Positions 45,126-50,032 of a DNA stretch of 50,032 bases are shown here, piece by piece. The notes below the pieces were generated by a model. The model saw only the letters and a program-made list of their open reading frames with translations, was not told the origin of the DNA and searched no databases. The position numbers were made by a program, and so were the translations under genes. Position 1 is the first letter of the stretch. Each line of letters begins with the position of its first letter. Source of the stretch: Cryobacterium cryoconiti (GTDB lineage Bacteria > Actinomycetota > Actinomycetes > Actinomycetales > Microbacteriaceae); assembly GCF_004403065.1 (NCBI RefSeq), contig NZ_SOHA01000038.1, positions 1-50,032 on the forward strand, read 5' to 3'.

Positions 45126-45947
45126 ATGCGCCACCTCCTGCGACTCGACGACTGGACATCCGCCGAGCTTCGCGATGTCTTCCGCCTGGCGGATGCCTAC
45201 AGCGCCGGAGACGGACCCCACGTCACCGGTTGCGCAGCGCTCTTCTTCCCTGCTTCGAGCCTCCGCACGCGGGTGTCGTTCGAACGAGGCGCCACGCTCA
45301 TGGGGCTTCAGCCGATCCTGTTTCCGCCCGAGACGCTGGATAAGCCAGAGGCCCTCGACGATGTCGCCGGCCACCTGGCGTCGTGGGTCGATGTGCTCGT
45401 TGTCAGGCACCAGAACATCGGTGTGCTCGACGGGCTTGCCGCATCGAATGCCCTTCCGGTCGTCAACGCCATGACGGCAGAGAACCATCCCTGCGAAGTC
45501 CTCTCCGACCTCTACGCGATCTCTCGCACCCGGGAGCCCCACGAGCTCCGCTTCCTTTTCGTCGGTGCCGACGGCAACATCGCGAGGGCATGGTGCGAGG
45601 CGGCCCGGTCGTTCGGTTTGGACCTGGTTCAATGCTGTCCCCAAACGCTGGCGACACCGGGTGCACGATGGACCGATGATCTCGACGCGGCGGTTGCCTC
45701 AGCCGACGTCATCATCACGGATACCCCTGGCGACCACGCGCACGAGCTCGCACCGTTTCGAATCACGGCCTCGTTGCTCAAACAAGCCCCGGACGGCGTG
45801 CAACTCGCGCCGTGCCCACCCTTCCAGCGGGGCCGGGAGGTTTCGGCGGACGCTATCGACAGCGCCGCCTTCGTGGGCTACGGCTTCAAAGCATCACTAC
45901 TGCCTGTCCAGCAAGCGGTTCTCGCCCTGACCCTGGGGAAGGGCTGA
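45126..45947 (+). CDS. Divergent aspartate/ornithine carbamoyltransferase family protein
   Basis: A 273-residue transcarbamylase-fold protein, about 40 residues shorter than normal ornithine or aspartate transcarbamylase. The carbamoyl-phosphate loop is SSLRTRVSFE (44-53), in place of STRTR. The HPCQ motif is HPCE (121-124). The HCLP substrate loop of ornithine carbamoyltransferase is replaced by APCP (228-231) in LAPCPPFQRGREVS. The carbamoyl phosphate side therefore looks kept, while the second-substrate site is altered. It has no arg or pyr neighbours. It may act on another amine or may be a degenerate paralogue. Confidence 0.78.
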   Translation: MRHLLRLDDWTSAELRDVFRLADAYSAGDGPHVTGCAALFFPASSLRTRVSFERGATLMGLQPILFPPETLDKPEALDDVAGHLASWVDVLVVRHQNIGVLDGLAASNALPVVNAMTAENHPCEVLSDLYAISRTREPHELRFLFVGADGNIARAWCEAARSFGLDLVQCCPQTLATPGARWTDDLDAAVASADVIITDTPGDHAHELAPFRITASLLKQAPDGVQLAPCPPFQRGREVSADAIDSAAFVGYGFKASLLPVQQAVLALTLGKG

Positions 45948-46126
45948 GCGGCGCCGTTGATGCTGGCGAACGTCACATCGTTCACAAGATGCTGGTCTTC
46001 GCACCATGAGTTCTGGGGCCGGGTGCGGTTCTTCCCATCGGACTGACGGAGCGCCGTACCACTCGTAACATCGGAAAGCCTCGGCAGGTGTGCTGGCAAC
46101 GGGCTAATGCGCGAGAGACTGGGGGT

Positions 46127-46780
46127 ATGCCCGATCTCACTCTGCACGGCGGCGTCGGCAGCCGTCTTGACGCCGAGATCGAAGTGAAACACTCCAGATT
46201 CCTTTGCCGTCTGGTGAGAGCCGAGACCGAGGATGCCGCACGGGCAGCCATCGAGGGCGCACGCACGGAACATTGGAGTGCCCGCCACCACTGCTCGGCA
46301 TTCGTGCTCGGGCCGAGCGATGCCCCCGACCAGGTGCGTCGCTCAAACGACGACGGTGAACCGTCAGGAACCGCGGGCCGCCCGATGCTCGAGGCACTGT
46401 CCGGGCGCGGTTTCGTCGACTGCGTGGCCGTCGTCAGCCGATATTTCGGTGGCACACTCCTCGGCGCCGGCGGTCTCGTGCGCGCCTACTCAGACGCCGT
46501 GCTGACCACGATCGACGAGGCCCAGTCTCTGGGGCTGGTCGTGGCGCGCGAACGCCGTGAACTGTTCACGCTTGCGCTGTCCCACGCGGACGCCGGTCGC
46601 ATCGAGGCCGAGTTGCGCCAGCGCGGAGTGCTCATCCTGGGTACCGACTACGGGCAGGACGCGGTGCTGCACATTGCCGATGACGACGCCGCGCGGCTCG
46701 CCGCAATCGTTGCCCACGTCACGGCCGGAAGCGCGGAACTGGAAGCCCTCGGCCACGAATGGGTCGACGTCGAACCCTGA
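46127..46780 (+). CDS. YigZ/IMPACT family protein
   Basis: A 217-residue protein with an N-terminal UPF0029/IMPACT domain (about 18-130). KHSRFLCRLVRAETEDAARAAI, the SNDDGEPSGTAGRPMLEAL motif and VVSRYFGGTLLGAGGLVRAYSDA are diagnostic. A C-terminal DUF1949-like part follows. YigZ-type proteins are proposed to bind nucleic acids or ribosomes; the mammalian relative IMPACT regulates Gcn2. Bacterial function is not established. The start at 46127 is preferred because the conserved domain begins close by. Confidence 0.92.
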   Translation: MPDLTLHGGVGSRLDAEIEVKHSRFLCRLVRAETEDAARAAIEGARTEHWSARHHCSAFVLGPSDAPDQVRRSNDDGEPSGTAGRPMLEALSGRGFVDCVAVVSRYFGGTLLGAGGLVRAYSDAVLTTIDEAQSLGLVVARERRELFTLALSHADAGRIEAELRQRGVLILGTDYGQDAVLHIADDDAARLAAIVAHVTAGSAELEALGHEWVDVEP

Positions 46781-46851
46781 ACCGGTTGCCTGCGTGGCCG
46801 TGAGTCGATTCGTGTCGTGAAGTTCAGTGTCTTACCCGGGACCGCTGTCAC

Positions 46852-46913
46852 CCCGCTAGGGTCGCTTGCGGGACCCCACGAGCAGGTGAATGGCAGGGCC
46901 ACCCTGAAAAGCA
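46852..46913 (+). other. GC-rich 5' leader with possible nested hairpins
   Basis: Within the 154-bp gap before the YmcC-like gene, GGGTC (46859-46863) can pair with GACCC (46872-46876), flanked by GCT/AGC. CAGGG can pair with CCCTG around CCA (46894-46906). The AAAAG just after resembles parts of some riboswitch consensus sequences, but I could not match it to any family. It may be ordinary promoter DNA. Confidence 0.25.
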
Positions 46914-46934
46914 CCCCTCGAGGAAAGGAAACCC

Positions 46935-47516
46935 GTGATTCTAGCCATCATTGTCGGCTGCGAGGTCGGATTCTGGGTTCTGATCGTGCTGGGCCTGTGC
47001 GCTCGGTACCTCTTCCGGCTCAGGCGAACGGGACTGGTGCTGCTGGCTCTGACTCCGGTTGTGGACATCGTTCTTCTCACGGCGACTGCGGCAGACCTGA
47101 TGAACGGGGCCACGGCGACGGTTTTCCACGGCATAGCGGCGATCTATCTGGGATTCTCCGTCGCCTATGGGCACAAGATGATCACCTGGGCAGACTCGCG
47201 ATTCGCCCATCGTTTCGCCGACGGTCCGGCGCCGGTCAAACGGTACGCCTGGGCGTACGCGGCCGAGTGCTGGAAAGACGTGGCACGCACCGCACTCGCC
47301 GTGCTCATTGCTGCCGGAACCCTCTGGTTGTTGACCCTCGTTGTGGATGACCCCGAAAAAACTCAGGCGCTGACCGACCTGTACAGAATTCTTGCCGTGA
47401 TCTTCGGCGCAGAAGTCTTGTGGGCCCTCGGGTACACCGTGTGGCCGAAGAGTCAGCCTGCCACGGCTCAGCCGAGCGATCTGCGCTCGGGCCCCGTGTC
47501 CGACCCCACGTCCTGA
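46935..47516 (+). CDS. YmcC-like integral membrane protein
   Basis: A 193-residue protein with about five membrane helices. CEVGFWVLIVLGLCARYLFR (9-28), then LALTPVVDIVLLTATAADL and YLGFSVAYGHKMITWADSRFAHRF (71-94) resemble the YmcC-like integral membrane family, whose function is unknown. A polar tail rich in Ser/Pro/Ala ends the protein. The GTG start has GAGGAAAGG upstream. It is convergent with the GAP gene. Confidence 0.8.
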   Translation: MILAIIVGCEVGFWVLIVLGLCARYLFRLRRTGLVLLALTPVVDIVLLTATAADLMNGATATVFHGIAAIYLGFSVAYGHKMITWADSRFAHRFADGPAPVKRYAWAYAAECWKDVARTALAVLIAAGTLWLLTLVVDDPEKTQALTDLYRILAVIFGAEVLWALGYTVWPKSQPATAQPSDLRSGPVSDPTS

Positions 47517-47554
47517 TGCCTCCGCGCGACGGTTGATGAACTGGTGTGAAGTCC

Positions 47555-47572
47555 GGTCGGTGACGGCCGACC
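47555..47572. terminator. Weak hairpin between convergent membrane protein genes
   Basis: GGTCGG pairs with CCGACC around a 6-nt loop, midway between the two stop codons. No T-run. Confidence 0.35.
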
Positions 47573-47584
47573 ACATCGTTCGCG

Positions 47585-48250
47585 TCACAGATCGGACAGC
47601 CCCCCTCCGATGAGGGCCGCGCCGATCACCAACAGCACCACGCTCATGATCGCGGCGTTGTGGCGCACCAGGATCACCCGTACGTGTTCGAGGCGATCTC
47701 GCATCCGTTCAGGGGCCACGACAAACGCCAGCACAGGCACGGCAACGCTCAGGCAGGCGATCACCGTATACGCAGCCGCCACGACGAGCGTCGGACCCAG
47801 AGGAAGGCCGACGCTGCCGATAATGATGCCCGCTCCCACACCGAGAAGCACTTCCTTCGGGTTGGCCACCGACAACAGGAGAGCCGTGCGCGCAGCCCGC
47901 CAGGGTGAACTGCCTTCGATCGCGGACATCCAGCCGGGGAGTTTCGGCTCCTTCTCCTCTCGCGGCCATCCCGGCCATTTCCACACCGCCAGCACCACGA
48001 GCGACACCCCCACGAGAACACGCGCCACCGCGCCCAGGAGTGAAACATCATCGGATTGCTCGACGAGATCTGACATCGTGGCAAACACCCCGACGATGGC
48101 GGCCACACCGACGACGCGTCCGGCCAGGAATGCCAGACCGGCGGACCGGCCCGTCGGCGACAGAAGCACGAGGACCACCGCGATGATCGGAAACGGACTC
48201 AATGCGACCGCCACAGCGACGGGAAGTGCACTACCGAACGCCTCGATCAT
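47585..48250 (-). CDS. GAP/Sap family integral membrane protein
   Basis: A 221-residue protein with six predicted membrane helices arranged as in LysE/GAP-type proteins. ALPVAVAVALSPFPIIAVVLVLLSPTGRSAGLAFLAGRVVGV begins the protein, and LLLSVANPKEVLLGVGAGIIIG is the second conserved half. The mycobacterial GAP protein has been linked to transport of glycopeptidolipids to the cell surface. The substrate here is not known. AGGAG precedes the ATG at 48250; the frame extends to 48304 but without support. Confidence 0.87.
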   Translation of the reverse strand: MIEAFGSALPVAVAVALSPFPIIAVVLVLLSPTGRSAGLAFLAGRVVGVAAIVGVFATMSDLVEQSDDVSLLGAVARVLVGVSLVVLAVWKWPGWPREEKEPKLPGWMSAIEGSSPWRAARTALLLSVANPKEVLLGVGAGIIIGSVGLPLGPTLVVAAAYTVIACLSVAVPVLAFVVAPERMRDRLEHVRVILVRHNAAIMSVVLLVIGAALIGGGLSDL

Positions 48251-48339
48251 TGCGGGCTCCTGTTCTGCTGGGCCAATCGTGACACGCCCGCGGGCCGCGC
48301 CCAAGTGGCTGATTTCGAGCCAGCGTTGCTGGTGCGGCC

Positions 48340-49401
48340 TTAGCGGTCGGGGTCGGATTCTGGCGGAGTCACCCGGACGAGGATTGTTCCAGCCTCGTCC
48401 CCGATGGAGAGCACAAAAGCGGTGTCGGTAACCCAGACTGCCGCCTTCGCGCCGCAGGAGAACGGCAACCCCGTCGGCTTCCCGGCCTGCAGGATGGCCA
48501 GTCCCCCGGTCGCTGAACGCGAGCAGTCCCCCTTGTTCGCCATGACGTCCTGCGCCTTCGACGAACCGCGCACCAGCGACCAGTCCAGGTCAGTGGCTTC
48601 ATCCGCGGTCGAGTTCCCCGCCAGCACGTTCCCGGCGGGACTCACGGCCAACACCGGCATCCGATTCGAGTGCGCGCCGAGAGACGTGACTGTTCCGTCG
48701 ACGTCGATCGCGAACGTCTCCCGGTTCGTGCTCACGTAGACAGCGCCGGTGGAATCGGTCTCGATCGCGACAGCCGTTGCGGTCAGACCTGAGTCTGCGC
48801 CCAGCACCGTGGTTTCCCGCCCTGTCGCGTCGATGGCCCGGACGGCGAACGGCTTCGGCTGCACGCTACCGGACGGACCGGCATAGACATCGGGCACCGT
48901 CTCGCCCAGAAAATCGACGAACACGATTCGCCCGTCTGCCCCAGCGGCGACGTCGCCGATCGCCGTTGCATCGACTCCGATCCGTGTCCAGGTGCCCGCC
49001 TGCGTATCGAACCGGAAGATCCCGGTGCCGCTGCCGAGGGCATCCGTTCGATCGGTTCGAGAGACGACGAGGTCTGTGGGGGAGACGGCCGAGATCCCGT
49101 GCACGGTGCTGAAGTCATCGTCGTTGAATCGGCTCAGGGTGTCACCGCTCTGATCCAGGTGCAGCCAGGAACCACCGGACTCGGTCCAGAACCCTCCTGC
49201 GGTATCTGCGGTGATGTTCGCCATGGAATAGGTGACATCGATTAGGTTTTCGATACCTCCGTCCAACGCATCGTCGTCCAGTGCATTGTCGAACTCGATC
49301 GGTGCCACGCGCCAGGAGTCCGGCGAGATGACGGAACACGCGCTGAGGGAAACCACCAGCACGACGGACCCCCACGCCGTCATCCATCGTCTGTACGTCA
49401 T
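48340..49401 (-). CDS. Putative lipoprotein with a beta-propeller-like repeat structure
   Basis: A 353-residue protein. The signal peptide TYRRWMTAWGSVVLVVSLSAC ends in lipobox LSAC, with Cys22 as the lipidation site. The remainder is beta-rich and Asp/Gly/Thr-rich, with repeated stretches such as GGFWTESGGSWLHLD, GRIVFVDFLGE, GAVYVSTNRETFAIDVDG and GNVLAG, resembling SMP-30/NHL-type propeller blades. I do not recognise the family. The start at 49401 fits the signal peptide; the ribosome-binding site is weak (AAGGT). It lies between the GAP gene and HNH copy B on the same strand. Confidence 0.75.
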   Translation of the reverse strand: MTYRRWMTAWGSVVLVVSLSACSVISPDSWRVAPIEFDNALDDDALDGGIENLIDVTYSMANITADTAGGFWTESGGSWLHLDQSGDTLSRFNDDDFSTVHGISAVSPTDLVVSRTDRTDALGSGTGIFRFDTQAGTWTRIGVDATAIGDVAAGADGRIVFVDFLGETVPDVYAGPSGSVQPKPFAVRAIDATGRETTVLGADSGLTATAVAIETDSTGAVYVSTNRETFAIDVDGTVTSLGAHSNRMPVLAVSPAGNVLAGNSTADEATDLDWSLVRGSSKAQDVMANKGDCSRSATGGLAILQAGKPTGLPFSCGAKAAVWVTDTAFVLSIGDEAGTILVRVTPPESDPDR

Positions 49402-49515
49402 ACCTTGAGGATCACCCGGATCTTCGACAGAAGCCCGACGAACACGCCGCGGTCGCAAGTTCCGTCATCGATGGAGCCGACTCGCTGGTCGTGTGAACCA
49501 CTCAGACTGTATCGG

Positions 49516-50032
49516 TCAGAATGGCGCAGGCTCGGGCATTTCCTCTGAGTCGGACCCCGGCTCGGGCTCCGGCTCCGCAGGGTTCGGTGCCGGCTCCGCA
49601 GGGGGCGTGGCCGGTTTCGCGGCCGTCGACGCCGAGTGGATGACCGTGGCCGGCTCGCTCACGAACGTGCGCCCGGTCGGCGACGTCCACTCCAGCAGCC
49701 CGTCACCGAGATGCACCACCCGCCAGCCGGTCTCGCTCTTGAGCGCATGACACGCCCGGCACAGGTGCGCGAGATTGTCGTGCGCGGTCACACCGTCGAA
49801 CTGCCAATCCACGGAATGGTCTAAGTCGCAGTGCGCGGCCGATTTGTTGCAGCCCGGGAACCGACACGTTTTGTCCCGCACCCGCAGTAACCGTTTCAGG
49901 TCTTTCGGCACCTTGTAGCGGTCCCGCCCGACGGAGAGCACGGCGCCTGTTTCCGGGTGCACCAGGATGCGGGTGAAGCTCGGCGCCCCGGCCGCGATCT
50001 GCCGGGCCGTGTCCGGGTCGATCGGCCCATAC
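49516..50032 (-). CDS. DUF222 and HNH endonuclease domain protein, copy B (5' end outside window)
   Basis: The C-terminal 172 residues of a second 13E12-family protein. The frame stays open to the window edge, so the DUF222 part lies outside. The HNH nuclease matches copy A (TCRFPGCNKSAAHCDLDHS, then HLCRACHALKSETGW), differing at only two residues in the aligned part (Ile/Val and Arg/Gln). The Pro/Glu tail differs in repeat number and sequence (APNPAEPEPEPGSDSEEMP). A methionine codon at 49962 is internal and not the true start. Orientation is the same as copy A. Confidence 0.93.
   Translation of the reverse strand, partial: YGPIDPDTARQIAAGAPSFTRILVHPETGAVLSVGRDRYKVPKDLKRLLRVRDKTCRFPGCNKSAAHCDLDHSVDWQFDGVTAHDNLAHLCRACHALKSETGWRVVHLGDGLLEWTSPTGRTFVSEPATVIHSASTAAKPATPPAEPAPNPAEPEPEPGSDSEEMPEPAPF
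49596..50032. repeat. Long direct repeat, copy B (within HNH gene)
   Basis: Ungapped partner of 2803-3239, with about 17 substitutions over 437 bp. The repeat reaches the window edge and may be longer. Confidence 0.95.

Noticed and set aside
46852..46934. Guanidine-I riboswitch upstream of the YmcC-like gene
   Set aside because: CTAGGG and AAAAG fragments are present, but the conserved GGTCCGAGAG and ACACGG blocks and correct spacing are not.

Overview
This window is high-GC actinobacterial chromosome. Gene order and family content point to Micrococcales, most likely Microbacteriaceae; the genus is not resolved. Pointers are the conserved actinobacterial block DUF3000-rnd ... dxs ... DUF3159-DUF3710-dut-DUF3093-DUF4193-sepH, DUF222/HNH endonucleases of the 13E12 repeat type, frequent GTG starts, and several genes whose start codon lies 6-7 nt after a -10-like hexamer (leaderless style).

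Layout. 0-0.45 kb: tRNA-Cys (cut by the window edge), tRNA-Gly and tRNA-Val with a terminator. 0.5-5 kb: small stress/membrane proteins (CsbD), an M50B-like protein, a GNAT enzyme, a DUF222/HNH gene and a DUF2071 protein. 5.3-10.6 kb: a complete choline-to-glycine-betaine operon (BetT-type BCCT carrier, betaine-aldehyde dehydrogenase, GMC choline dehydrogenase). 10.6-15.5 kb: a flotillin, a large ATP-binding LuxR-type regulator and a SHOCT membrane protein. 15.8-18.3 kb: amtB behind a GlnR-like operator, and zapE. 18.5-22.3 kb: rhodanese, GyrI-like protein, SufE, a RibD-C reductase and a convergent overlapping hydrolase. 22.4-27.6 kb: DUF3000, RNase D, thiolase and FadB, all tightly coupled. 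27.8-32.7 kb: dxs and acn on the minus strand, each ending in a hairpin region; acn has an 18-bp palindrome upstream. 32.9-38 kb: the DUF3159/DUF3710/dut, DUF3093, DUF4193, sepH and FUSC block. 38.2-41.3 kb: YceI, a lipoprotein, an MpaB/DUF2236 oxygenase and an Lrp regulator, with two short tandem repeat arrays. 41.3-45.1 kb: a branched-chain 2-oxoacid dehydrogenase operon (E1 alpha, E1 beta, E2) whose E2 carries five 33-bp in-frame repeats. 45.1-50 kb: a divergent transcarbamylase, YigZ, membrane proteins, a lipoprotein and a second DUF222/HNH copy running off the edge.

How it fits together. Most of the window is core metabolism and cell biology: osmoprotection (bet), nitrogen uptake (amtB), sulfur transfer (sseA/sufE), beta-oxidation, isoprenoids, the TCA cycle, nucleotide hygiene, division control (sepH) and branched-chain acid catabolism. 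I see no prophage, CRISPR array, insertion sequence or obvious defence island. The less ordinary signals are the near-identical HNH copies in direct orientation 46.8 kb apart, the recurrent leaderless promoter layout (including a 38-bp divergent dut/DUF3093 spacer), the GlnR-like box, the acn palindrome, the REP-like repeat in the E2 linker, a heptanucleotide tract in front of the MpaB gene, and a transcarbamylase that lacks the usual HCLP motif. I do not find a convincing wholly new multi-gene system.
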